Shown piece after piece: positions 1 to 6,789 of a stretch of DNA of 6,992 nt. Position 1 is the stretch's first letter. The number at the start of each line of letters is the position of its first letter. A model generated the notes under the pieces. It had not been told where the DNA came from. It did no database searches and saw only the letters and a program-made list of their open reading frames with translations. Where the stretch lies: positions 1 to 6,992 of the forward strand of contig WFMX01000012.1 of NCBI GenBank assembly GCA_015488875.1, read 5' to 3'. Both the position numbers and the translations under genes were made by a program. Origin of the DNA: Campylobacterota bacterium (GTDB taxonomy: Bacteria > Campylobacterota > Campylobacteria > Campylobacterales > Sulfurovaceae).

Positions 1-22
1 ATACAGAATTGTACAATAAGAT

Positions 23-44
23 TATGAAGAGTCTATGAAAATCC
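23..44 (+). promoter_or_regulatory. Upstream tandem operator pair, opposite orientation
   Basis: Two adjacent 11-bp units, TATGAAGAGTC (23-33) and TATGAAAATCC (34-44), share TATGAA at exactly one helical turn. The first contains TATGAAGA, the exact reverse complement of the TCTTCATA octamer found twice at 75-93; the second is degenerate (TATGAAAA). The pair therefore faces away from the gene at 166. I infer an auxiliary site for the OmpR/PhoB-type regulator encoded in this window, or the operator of a divergent gene lying left of the window. Geometry is seen directly; the protein that binds is inferred. Confidence 0.5.
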
Positions 45-72
45 TCTTTGGATTAAAATCAAGACCATAAAA

Positions 73-108
73 ACTCTTCATAAACTCTTCATATATCTAT
101 ATTATAAT
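73..108 (+). promoter_or_regulatory. PhoB/OmpR-type activator box and -10 for the PAS-OMP-kinase operon
   Basis: Two 11-bp direct repeats, ACTCTTCATAA (73-83) and ACTCTTCATAT (84-94), are identical in their first ten bases. The shared octamer TCTTCATA lies at 75-82 and 86-93. Nine bases after the second octamer is a perfect TATAAT (103-108), and no good -35 hexamer is seen at the usual distance. In PhoB-family promoters the tandem box replaces the -35 and ends about 10 bp before the -10, which fits. Transcription would begin near 115, leaving a leader of about 50 nt. The same arrangement occurs before the cytochrome gene at the other end of the window. Confidence 0.65.
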
Positions 109-153
109 TCTACATAAGCGATAAAAAAATTAGATTTTATCAAACTCAAATAT

Positions 154-160
154 AAAGGAG
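154..160 (+). promoter_or_regulatory. Ribosome binding site of the PAS gene
   Basis: AAAGGAG lies five bases before the ATG at 166. It is a near-consensus Shine-Dalgarno sequence and fixes the start of the PAS protein. Confidence 0.8.
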
Positions 161-165
161 TCAAG

Positions 166-783
166 ATGTCAAGTGTAGAGATGGGAAGTATGGTCAAAAA
201 GAGAGATATTCAAGCTTTATCTAGACCGATACCTACAGGAAAAGAGATCAAAATCAGCTCTCAAAAGATGCTAGTGAGCAAAACAAATTCAAAAGGTGTC
301 ATCATATATGGCAATGAGAACTTTGTAGATATATCAGGGTATAGCGAGTCTGAACTTATAGGGACTCCTCACAATATATTGAGACATCCTGATATGCCAA
401 AGGCTATATTTTATCTCATGTGGCAGAGGATTAGAAAAGGCAAAAACATAATGGCAGTAGTAAAGAACCTATCAAAGAGCGGAGACCACTACTGGGTCAC
501 TACAGATTTTGATATACGAAGAGATAGAGATGGCAAGATAAATAGCTATATGGCATTTAGACAATCAGCCCCTAAGCATGTAGTAGATACAATCGAAAAA
601 CTCTACGCAAAGATGCTAGAGATAGAGAGCGAACATAGTATGGATGAGTCATTGGAGTATTTGGATGGTTATTTGGAGGAGCGTGGTGTGGATTATGATA
701 AATTTATAGAAGATTTGGCTGCACCAAAGGGTATAAGTGCTACTTTTTTCAAAAAGATGAAAGAGATGTTTTCTAGGGACTAG
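166..783 (+). CDS. Aer/CetB-like single-PAS redox (energy taxis) sensor protein
   Basis: This 205-aa soluble protein has one PAS domain (about residues 30-135) closely resembling the FAD-binding PAS of E. coli Aer and the Campylobacter energy-taxis protein CetB. Visible hallmarks are SGYSESELIG (57-66), HNILRHPDMP (69-78), MW (85-86), VKN (99-101) and GDHYW (106-110). R73, H74 and D76 align with Aer R57, H58 and D60, which matter for FAD binding. The residue aligned with Aer W79 is I95, so cofactor binding may be altered. No HAMP, methyl-accepting, kinase or GGDEF domain follows, only a charged tail (150-205). It must therefore signal through a partner, as CetB does with CetA, but no CetA-like gene is in the window. 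It is first in a probable operon with the OMP (46-nt gap), binding-protein and kinase genes, behind the tandem operator at 73-94. The family call is firm; the role in taxis rather than in modulating the local kinase is open. Confidence 0.85.
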   Translation: MSSVEMGSMVKKRDIQALSRPIPTGKEIKISSQKMLVSKTNSKGVIIYGNENFVDISGYSESELIGTPHNILRHPDMPKAIFYLMWQRIRKGKNIMAVVKNLSKSGDHYWVTTDFDIRRDRDGKINSYMAFRQSAPKHVVDTIEKLYAKMLEIESEHSMDESLEYLDGYLEERGVDYDKFIEDLAAPKGISATFFKKMKEMFSRD

Positions 784-820
784 ATACTAGATATTAGCAC
801 CTATGGGCAATACTAACGAA

Positions 821-825
821 AAGGA
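821..825 (+). promoter_or_regulatory. Ribosome binding site deciding the OMP start
   Basis: AAGGA sits four bases before the ATG at 830. An ATG at 803 in the same frame has no such site and would put nine polar residues (MGNTNEKED) ahead of the signal peptide, so 830 is the better start. Confidence 0.7.
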
Positions 826-829
826 AGAT

Positions 830-1816
830 ATGAGATACGCCATCACTTTATATATTTTGGTATCTTCACTACTGTATGGTGGTGAATCCACATATAGACT
901 AGGTAGTGGGATACAGGTAGGCTCTCTACCGCTTTACGCAGGAGGATACATCTCCCTAGCTTATGAAAGTAAGGTTGATGAGGTATCAGAGCTTGCTATA
1001 GATGATATGGCATTGATGCTGTATGGTGAAGAGGATAGAGTCTCTTATCTTGTAGAGATGGAGAGTGAAGATGTCTACAGACATAGTGATACCATATCTA
1101 CAAATACTATATTGCATATAGAGCGACTCTATCTTGGGTATGAATTTGATGATATGTACGATATCAAAATAGGCAAATACAACTCAGCTATAGGTTTCTG
1201 GAACATAAACCCTATAAATGTACTCAGAGACACAACATCAAGCCCCATCATAACAGATATAATATTTCCGAAATTTACAAATGGCTTAGAAGTAAATTAT
1301 CACTCGCAGGGTGATAAGGAGTATCAAATCTCTATGGTTATCCAAGAAAATAGGGATATAGATACCCTCATGCATGATGACATATACAACAATTTCAACA
1401 TAGATCGTTACTATGGTATAGGAGTATATCTCCAAGATGAGTCATGGAGCTATAGGTTTAATGGTGGCTACTTTGAGACACTTGATGACTTGTCACTCCT
1501 ATATATGGTAGCTGCCTTTAGCTACTCAGATGACAAATCCAAGCTTCTAGGTGAGATAGGTATGCAGTTTGGTGAGGATGGCATCAAGATACCATATGCA
1601 GGCTACCTCCAGTACTCATATGCCTTAGATCAAAAGCATGAAGCGATATTGAGAGTGGAGAGTTATAGGGATTTGGAGAGAGAAAAGAGAGATAGCTTCA
1701 TAGTAGCGGGGTATACATATCGTCCTATGGCTCCTATAGCACTCAAAGGTGAGTATCAGTGGCATACCATAGAGAGAGAAAATAGATTTCTCATATCAGC
1801 CTCTATACTCTTTTAG
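830..1816 (+). CDS. Outer-membrane beta-barrel protein, porin-like
   Basis: The protein is 328 aa from the ATG at 830. It opens with a signal peptide (MRYAITLYILVSSLLYGG, cleavage near residues 17-20) and then shows amphipathic alternating stretches typical of beta strands, with Tyr/Phe at strand ends. Examples are IERLYLGYEF (97-106), DIKIGKYNSAIGFWN (111-125), YYGIGVYL (194-201) and YSYALDQKHEAILRVESY (262-279). The last residue is Phe after ISASIL, the usual C-terminal signal for BAM-dependent outer-membrane insertion. No large plug or catalytic domain is visible, so a channel of roughly 14-16 strands is likely. I cannot name the exact family or solute. It lies between the PAS and binding-protein genes on the same strand; the next ATG comes five bases after its stop, suggesting co-translation. 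A porin beside a periplasmic binding domain and a sensor kinase suggests solute entry linked to sensing. Confidence 0.7.
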   Translation: MRYAITLYILVSSLLYGGESTYRLGSGIQVGSLPLYAGGYISLAYESKVDEVSELAIDDMALMLYGEEDRVSYLVEMESEDVYRHSDTISTNTILHIERLYLGYEFDDMYDIKIGKYNSAIGFWNINPINVLRDTTSSPIITDIIFPKFTNGLEVNYHSQGDKEYQISMVIQENRDIDTLMHDDIYNNFNIDRYYGIGVYLQDESWSYRFNGGYFETLDDLSLLYMVAAFSYSDDKSKLLGEIGMQFGEDGIKIPYAGYLQYSYALDQKHEAILRVESYRDLEREKRDSFIVAGYTYRPMAPIALKGEYQWHTIERENRFLISASILF

Positions 1817-1821
1817 GTACT

Positions 1822-2238
1822 ATGGTGATGAAGATTTTATACCTGATAATCATATCAACCATCTTCATATATAGCGAAGAGTATGTAGTCATCACAAATC
1901 AAAAAAGCACTATCTCATCGCTCACAAAAAGAGAACTAAAGAGTATATATCTGAGAAAAAAGAGATATTATGGGGGTATCAAATTAATACCACTAAATCT
2001 ATCGCTAGAGGACAATCTTCGCAAATCATTTCAAAGTGATATCTTGCAAATGAATTTCACTCAGCTAGAGACCTACTGGATGAAACAACACTACAAGGGT
2101 CATAGACCACCATATCAAGTCAAATCAACCAAAGGGGCTATACTATTTGTCAAGAAGAGAGTAGGTGCCTTAGCCTATATACCATACAGATATGTAGATA
2201 GTAGTGTCAAAGTCATATATAGAGGTGGCAAACCATGA
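1822..2238 (+). CDS. Small exported PstS-like (periplasmic binding) domain protein
   Basis: This 138-aa protein has a hydrophobic signal peptide (about residues 3-18, ending FIYS) and one short domain. It resembles the PBP-like fold of 'phosphate ABC transporter substrate-binding' proteins: an N-terminal strand YVVITN (21-26), LTKRELKSIYLRKKRYYGG (34-52), IPLNL (56-60), R67 with F70, YW (85-86), G93 with RPP (95-97), and the late GALAYIPY (115-122). Full PstS proteins exceed 300 aa, so this is a minimal single-domain form, not a transporter component. No permease or ATPase gene is nearby. The start at 1822 lies five bases after the OMP stop; an ATG at 1828 is an equally possible start, and neither has a strong ribosome site. 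The kinase ATG follows ten bases after its stop. The position suggests a solute-binding partner of the kinase's periplasmic domain, which is inference; the ligand need not be phosphate. Confidence 0.65.
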   Translation: MVMKILYLIIISTIFIYSEEYVVITNQKSTISSLTKRELKSIYLRKKRYYGGIKLIPLNLSLEDNLRKSFQSDILQMNFTQLETYWMKQHYKGHRPPYQVKSTKGAILFVKKRVGALAYIPYRYVDSSVKVIYRGGKP

Positions 2239-2248
2239 GAGTGAAAAA

Positions 2249-4306
2249 ATGAATAAAATATATGATCTGATACCCAAAACACTCAAGAGACAACTTCAAC
2301 TTACTCTTTTTATCGTAGGGTTTTTCCCATATCTATTTATACTCATATACATACACAACCTAGGCGAAGAGAAGATACTCAGCGATACACTAGCTATGCG
2401 ACACATAGAGTTGCATCGCGTCAAAGAGCATATAGAGGATCAGTTGCTACATATATCAAGAGAGGCAGAATTTTTGGCATCTCTAGACATGATGAACGAT
2501 ATCATCATAGGGGATATAGATAGGCGAATTACGCAGCTTTTGATACAGAAAAAGAGAGATCTCAATATGGAGATAGAGATCCTTGCCATAGATAGTGAGC
2601 AGAAGATAGTAGCGACCACAGCAGAGAAAAAAAGTGATTTCAACTATCATGAAATAATTAAACAGAGCAATAGACTCAATCAAAACTATCTTTTTGTAGA
2701 TGATAACATACTCTTCTTTTCGCCTGTCATATCTACTATAGACGATAAAGAGAAGCTCGGATACATCGTCATCAGATATAGTCTAGACAATCTAAACGAC
2801 TATATCGTATCTGATAGAGGAGTACGATCTATCATCTATAACCCACATACAAAACTGAGAGTAGGTGACAATGAAGCAAAAGATAACTATCTTATAGACA
2901 AAAATAGTGGCAATTACATGACACCTAAATACTTGATACTCTACGAGAAGCTTGATGGTCTACTGTCGCCATGGTATCTACTATACAGGATAGAGAAGTC
3001 TGTAGCGTTGGAATTTTTAGATAAATTTATCATATTTGTGTGGGGTTTGTCGATTTTGGGCTTTGTAGTCATGCTGTTGATGTCTCTATGGATCAGTAGG
3101 CGGATACTGCACCCAATATCTCAACTATCTAAAGCTACACAGACCATCATAGAGACACAAGATTACACTACGCAGGTAGATATAGACTCTTTGGGTGAGA
3201 TCAAAGAGTTGTCAGAAAATTTCAATGCTATGATACAAGAGACCAATAGATCTTTCATGATACTAGAGGAGGAGAATAGAGTGAGGCTAGTACGATTCAC
3301 TCAGCTAGTAGATATATTTAACCAAATCATAGATACCAATAGTGAAGAGTCATGCATAGCAACCGCCGTAAATAAGCTCAAGATATTGATGCCACAACAC
3401 AGATTTGATTTCTCATTTGAATTTCCCAACAAGAGAGAAACCATGATGATATATGTCAAAAATTTCGATATGCAAAGTTGTGATTTTTATGGTGTCATAT
3501 CTATAGATAGTGGAGACGATATAGATGAAAATCAAGATAAGTTTTATCACTCTATATCCACTATGGTTATGCTACAGCTAGATCAGATACGACTCATAGA
3601 CAAGACCAAGGAGATATCAGATGCCAAATCAAAATTTATCTCATACATGTCACATGAGCTTCGTACGCCTCTACATACCATACTTAGCTCCACCCAATAT
3701 CTAGTAGGGTATAGTGGCTTGACACTTGCACAGCAGGAGAAGATAGTGACCATAGAGTCATCTGCAAACCATCTACTCATCATGATAAACGATATACTCG
3801 ATATAGCCCAGATAGAGGCAGGCAAGAGGGTAGCATCTCCTGCTATGGCAAGCATATCAGAGATAGAGGATATAGTGGCAGAGGTGATAGATATGCTTGG
3901 ACTATTGGCAGAAGATACAGATATAAGCTTCACAAATCACATAAGAGATATGGAGAGCTACTTTATGGTCGACAAAAAGCTACTGAAGCAGATAGTGATA
4001 AATCTACTATCAAACTCTATAAAGTTCACAGATAATGGAACCATAGATATAGCGATAGAGAGAAGCGGAGAGAAGCTACTCATCACTATAAAAGATAGTG
4101 GCATAGGCATATCTGAAGAGAATATATCTCAACTCTTTAACAGCTTCACACAGATAAAGAGCAAAAATAGCAGAGTCCACAAGGGCAGTGGATTGGGATT
4201 GGTCATTAGCCAAAAGCTAGCTCATCTTTTTGGGTCAGATATCAAACTGATCAGCGATGGAGAGGGGCATGGCACCAAAGCCACTATAGAGATCGCCAAT
4301 AAATAA
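2249..4306 (+). CDS. Membrane sensor histidine kinase (HAMP-GAF-HisKA-HATPase)
   Basis: The protein is 685 aa from the ATG at 2249. Order of parts: TM1 (about 15-37); a periplasmic sensor region of about 220 residues (38-258), which looks Cache-like but is not assigned; TM2 (about 260-282); HAMP (about 283-335, with HPISQL at 288-293); a GAF-like domain (about 345-450, with FYGVISIDSGDD at 413-424); HisKA with SHELRTP (phospho-acceptor H469); and HATPase_c with N box NLLSNSIKF (585-593), G1 DSGIG (616-620) and G2 GSGLG (646-650). All catalytic motifs are intact and no receiver domain is attached, so it should phosphorylate a separate regulator. The obvious candidate is the OmpR-family gene converging on its 3' end. 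An in-frame GTG at 2204 would overlap the upstream gene by 35 bases and lacks a ribosome site; 2249 puts the first membrane segment at a normal position, though its own Shine-Dalgarno is weak. It is last in the rightward operon. The signal sensed is unknown. Confidence 0.9.
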   Translation: MNKIYDLIPKTLKRQLQLTLFIVGFFPYLFILIYIHNLGEEKILSDTLAMRHIELHRVKEHIEDQLLHISREAEFLASLDMMNDIIIGDIDRRITQLLIQKKRDLNMEIEILAIDSEQKIVATTAEKKSDFNYHEIIKQSNRLNQNYLFVDDNILFFSPVISTIDDKEKLGYIVIRYSLDNLNDYIVSDRGVRSIIYNPHTKLRVGDNEAKDNYLIDKNSGNYMTPKYLILYEKLDGLLSPWYLLYRIEKSVALEFLDKFIIFVWGLSILGFVVMLLMSLWISRRILHPISQLSKATQTIIETQDYTTQVDIDSLGEIKELSENFNAMIQETNRSFMILEEENRVRLVRFTQLVDIFNQIIDTNSEESCIATAVNKLKILMPQHRFDFSFEFPNKRETMMIYVKNFDMQSCDFYGVISIDSGDDIDENQDKFYHSISTMVMLQLDQIRLIDKTKEISDAKSKFISYMSHELRTPLHTILSSTQYLVGYSGLTLAQQEKIVTIESSANHLLIMINDILDIAQIEAGKRVASPAMASISEIEDIVAEVIDMLGLLAEDTDISFTNHIRDMESYFMVDKKLLKQIVINLLSNSIKFTDNGTIDIAIERSGEKLLITIKDSGIGISEENISQLFNSFTQIKSKNSRVHKGSGLGLVISQKLAHLFGSDIKLISDGEGHGTKATIEIANK

Positions 4307-4972
4307 TCATCTACCTTTGATGACATAACCGACACCCCTAACTGTCGTTATCAAGTCATCTATGTTCAATTTCTTTCTTAGATTTTTTATATGCACATCT
4401 ACGATATTGCTCTGTCTTAGGCTACTGTAGTCATGACACAGATGCTCATTGAGCTGATATCTAGTCAAGACTATATTTTTGTTTTGTAGAAGTATCTCTA
4501 GTAGATCAAACTCCGATAGACTCAGTTTGATTGGTTTAGCATCTACAGTGACTTCTCTACTATTGGTATCTAGCCTCAATCTATCACGAGATATGATGCT
4601 CTCCTTTTGTGGAGACTCTCTACGCAAAAGAGCTCTAATCCTAGCAAGTAGCTCTATGTTGGAGTATGGCTTGCAGAGATAGTCATCACCACCAGCATCT
4701 AGTATCGTGACCCTATCATCTATGTGAGAGTTGGCAGAGAGCATCAGTACAGGAGTGGATATCTCCTCTTCACGCATGAGCGAGAGTAGCGAGAGACCAT
4801 CCCCATCTGGCAAATTCCAATCAAGCAATACTATATCGTATCTCTTGTTGTCTATCGAGTCCAATGCATCTTTGTAGTTGTATGCTATATCACAACGATA
4901 CTTCTCGTGTCCCAACAACTCTTTGAGTTGCTTGGCTACCTGCTTCTCGTCCTCTACTATCAATATATACAT
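4307..4972 (-). CDS. OmpR/PhoB-family response regulator
   Basis: The protein is 221 aa, the normal size for the family. The receiver domain (1-115) has acidic pocket E7/D8, phospho-acceptor D51 in LLDWNLPDGDG, switch residue S79 in LMLSA and K101 in CKPYS. The C-terminal winged-helix DNA-binding domain (about 125-221) shows LSLSEFDLLEIL (150-161), the recognition region SNIVDVHIKNLRKKL (188-202) and the wing TVRGVGYV (210-217). The start is fixed by GAGGAG five bases upstream; a TTG at 5014 would add 14 residues before the canonical first strand. It follows the cytochrome gene by 47 nt on the same strand, so it is probably co-transcribed from the promoter near 6800. Its stop abuts the kinase stop with no gap, making that kinase the likely partner. 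The tandem 11-bp repeats at both outer promoters are the kind of site this family binds, so it probably controls both operons, including its own. Confidence 0.93.
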   Translation of the reverse strand: MYILIVEDEKQVAKQLKELLGHEKYRCDIAYNYKDALDSIDNKRYDIVLLDWNLPDGDGLSLLSLMREEEISTPVLMLSANSHIDDRVTILDAGGDDYLCKPYSNIELLARIRALLRRESPQKESIISRDRLRLDTNSREVTVDAKPIKLSLSEFDLLEILLQNKNIVLTRYQLNEHLCHDYSSLRQSNIVDVHIKNLRKKLNIDDLITTVRGVGYVIKGR

Positions 4973-4977
4973 ATATA

Positions 4978-4983
4978 CTCCTC
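4978..4983 (-). promoter_or_regulatory. Ribosome binding site deciding the regulator start
   Basis: On the minus strand GAGGAG precedes the ATG at 4972 with a five-base spacer. It lies between the cytochrome stop and the regulator, and shows that the regulator is translated independently rather than by extension from upstream. Confidence 0.8.
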
Positions 4984-5019
4984 TATTTTGGCACAGGACA
5001 AGAGTCCCATACAAAAAAA

Positions 5020-6759
5020 TTAATCATCATCTCCACCGTCGCCACCGTCACCGTCACCATCCCCACCATCAGGTCCATTGTGACAATCATAACAACTCAC
5101 CTTGTGACCAGCAGGGTATGACTTGTTTCCCCACTCTGTAGAGAATGATCTTGCCGACATCGTCTCAGATAGAGCTGAGCCTCTATAGTCTGTTCCATGA
5201 CAGGATGTACATTGAGATGTTCCACTCTTCGCTATATCCTTATGACCATCTACCCATCCTTGACCTATAGTATGTACACCATGAGGTCCTTTGTCAGCAG
5301 TCTGTGGCATAGTAGTATGACATGATAGACACTCACCTATAGTACCTGTATGACCTTGTATCTGCATACTTTGGATATTGTCTTCTGGTTGACTACTAGG
5401 ATATATGGCATGTGTAGAGCCATGACAAGCTGAGCATTGCATTCCTCCATGACCTGAACTATATCTGTATAGGCTTTTACCTGCCATGGGTTTGTTGGTT
5501 TTCGTAGCAAATCTATTGTCTACGACCGATCTGAGTGTGCCTGTGAGTAGGTTGGTGACAGCAGTGGTCTCTCTGATGCCATCATGGTGACAGCTTTGAC
5601 AATTTGGCACATCCAACCAACCTGTTCTGTTGCTACCAACTGCACTCATAGTACCATGACAGCTTTGGCACTGCATCTTTAGCGATCCATCAGGATTTTT
5701 GGCATTACCCATAGCACCTCTGAGGCATTGAGTAGTTGCACCTGGATGACAAGTGTAGCAAGCATTTCTATTGCGACTATCATTTAGCTTGAGATGAGTT
5801 ATGGGATCCATCACATCTGCATGTTTAGAGTGTAGTGATTGTGTCAATGATTTGATACCACTTATGCCTGTGCCAGGTAGTGCATTGCTAGAGTGACAAG
5901 AGGCACAAAGTATAGGAGTGCCACTATTTACAGTAGCCTCCAAACCTGCTGAGCTATAAGTGTATCCTCTGTTTGCTAAGCTTTGAATATTTACACTTAC
6001 AGCATTTGGATATTTCTGATCATGCAGTCTCAGGATATTTAGCTTATAATCCTTTTGAGGATCAGCATTTGCTATCCATCCTGCTGATGGCCTCGCATCA
6101 CTACTACTATTTGTAGCGTGACATTTACGACAATCCATCTCGTCACTTACGGGCAAGACCGCAGTTGTCTGAGCCAAGACATTACCGCCACTATCTTTGG
6201 CTATTACACTGACCATTGGGTACATGTTGTACGAACCATCATCATTTTTTGGTACGGTCGGTATGCCCTCAGCCTTCCACCAGTTGTTTTGTGCATCATA
6301 TGTGAGATTATTGGCTATTTGGCTCTGCACCGCATTGCCTTTGAGACCTACATTTTCCGCTAGTGGGGTACCAAATAGATCACCAACATATGTCCAAAAA
6401 TTTGTCTTTGTACTGCTAGTAGTGTTTAGCTTGCCATCTAGTGACGCGGTAGATTGGTATGTAATGGTGACACCGCTAGTGATGTGTTTAGGCTCCGAAC
6501 CTTTCTCTATGAGCTGTGCTATTAGATTGTTGTATGGTGGTAGTATAGAAAATACTGAATAATCATCCCCATCCATGCAGTGCATACCCAGATCGTTCCA
6601 AGCTGTGAGAGTATACGCTCCACCTCCAGTAGGCGGTGTTCCTCCTGCTGGGCTGGAGCCACCTGATGAAGAAGCTGTAGTATTGGAACTACTAGAGCCA
6701 CCACAACCTTGAAACAAAAGAGCGAAAGCCACCATAAAACCAAAGTTACTAAATCTCAT
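5020..6759 (-). CDS. Nine-CXXCH multihaem cytochrome c lipoprotein
   Basis: The 579-aa protein has a lipoprotein signal ending LLFQGC (Cys19; the F at -3 is less usual) and a Ser/Gly/Thr/Pro-rich linker (20-47). Next is a haem-free N-terminal domain (about 48-205) opening with WNDLGMHCMDGDDYSVF (54-70), a motif I associate with multihaem cytochromes of anaerobic proteobacteria. Nine CXXCH haem sites start at C210, C285, C334, C364, C387, C442, C477, C517 and C556, with many extra His as possible distal ligands. GTDYRGSALS (522-531) is another family-like motif. The chain ends in an Asp/Gly tail (562-579). The start is supported by AAAGGA six bases upstream. It should be exported, carry covalent haem c and be lipid-anchored facing the periplasm or cell surface, moving electrons to or from an unidentified partner. 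No CXXCK or catalytic-haem motif marks it as a nitrite reductase. It heads the operon with the response regulator, behind a tandem operator, so expression is probably under that regulator. Confidence 0.9.
   Translation of the reverse strand: MRFSNFGFMVAFALLFQGCGGSSSSNTTASSSGGSSPAGGTPPTGGGAYTLTAWNDLGMHCMDGDDYSVFSILPPYNNLIAQLIEKGSEPKHITSGVTITYQSTASLDGKLNTTSSTKTNFWTYVGDLFGTPLAENVGLKGNAVQSQIANNLTYDAQNNWWKAEGIPTVPKNDDGSYNMYPMVSVIAKDSGGNVLAQTTAVLPVSDEMDCRKCHATNSSSDARPSAGWIANADPQKDYKLNILRLHDQKYPNAVSVNIQSLANRGYTYSSAGLEATVNSGTPILCASCHSSNALPGTGISGIKSLTQSLHSKHADVMDPITHLKLNDSRNRNACYTCHPGATTQCLRGAMGNAKNPDGSLKMQCQSCHGTMSAVGSNRTGWLDVPNCQSCHHDGIRETTAVTNLLTGTLRSVVDNRFATKTNKPMAGKSLYRYSSGHGGMQCSACHGSTHAIYPSSQPEDNIQSMQIQGHTGTIGECLSCHTTMPQTADKGPHGVHTIGQGWVDGHKDIAKSGTSQCTSCHGTDYRGSALSETMSARSFSTEWGNKSYPAGHKVSCYDCHNGPDGGDGDGDGGDGGDDD
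5023..5076 (-). repeat. Low-complexity Asp/Gly tail of the cytochrome
   Basis: Codons 562-579 encode only Gly, Asp and one Pro, made of GAT/GAC and GGT/GGC-type codons, giving an unusually GC-rich patch in an AT-rich window. It follows the last haem motif directly (CYDCHNGPDGG). The repetitive DNA could vary in length by slippage. Divalent-metal binding is possible but unproven. Confidence 0.7.
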
Positions 6760-6765
6760 CTATAA

Positions 6766-6771
6766 TCCTTT
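6766..6771 (-). promoter_or_regulatory. Ribosome binding site of the cytochrome gene
   Basis: AAAGGA on the minus strand lies six bases before the ATG at 6759, supporting that start and the short lipoprotein signal. Confidence 0.75.
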
Positions 6772-6789
6772 ATATCTATTTTGAACTAC

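Noticed and set aside
23..93. Stem of TATGAAGAGT with ACTCTTCATA as a terminator of an upstream gene
   Set aside because: The arms are 40-50 bases apart, there is no following T-run, and each arm is part of an 11-bp tandem repeat with a -10 at the right distance, so an operator explains it better.
1862..1869. TCTTCATA inside the binding-protein gene as an internal operator
   Set aside because: It is a single copy without an 11-bp partner and lies in the signal-peptide coding region; likely chance.
2204..2248. In-frame GTG start for the kinase overlapping the binding-protein gene by 35 bases
   Set aside because: No Shine-Dalgarno is visible, and it would add 15 polar residues before a normal N-terminus. 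The ATG at 2249 is preferred, although its own ribosome site is weak.
4973..5014. Earlier TTG start for the response regulator (adds 14 residues)
   Set aside because: The ATG at 4972 has GAGGAG five bases upstream and begins the canonical receiver strand MYILIVEDE; the extension has no ribosome site and no family match.
4878..5141. Plus-strand open frame with a striking His/Arg-rich stretch, resembling a metal-binding peptide
   Set aside because: It is the antisense reading of the Asp/Gly tail of the cytochrome plus the regulator start; the His codons are complements of GAT/GGT repeats.
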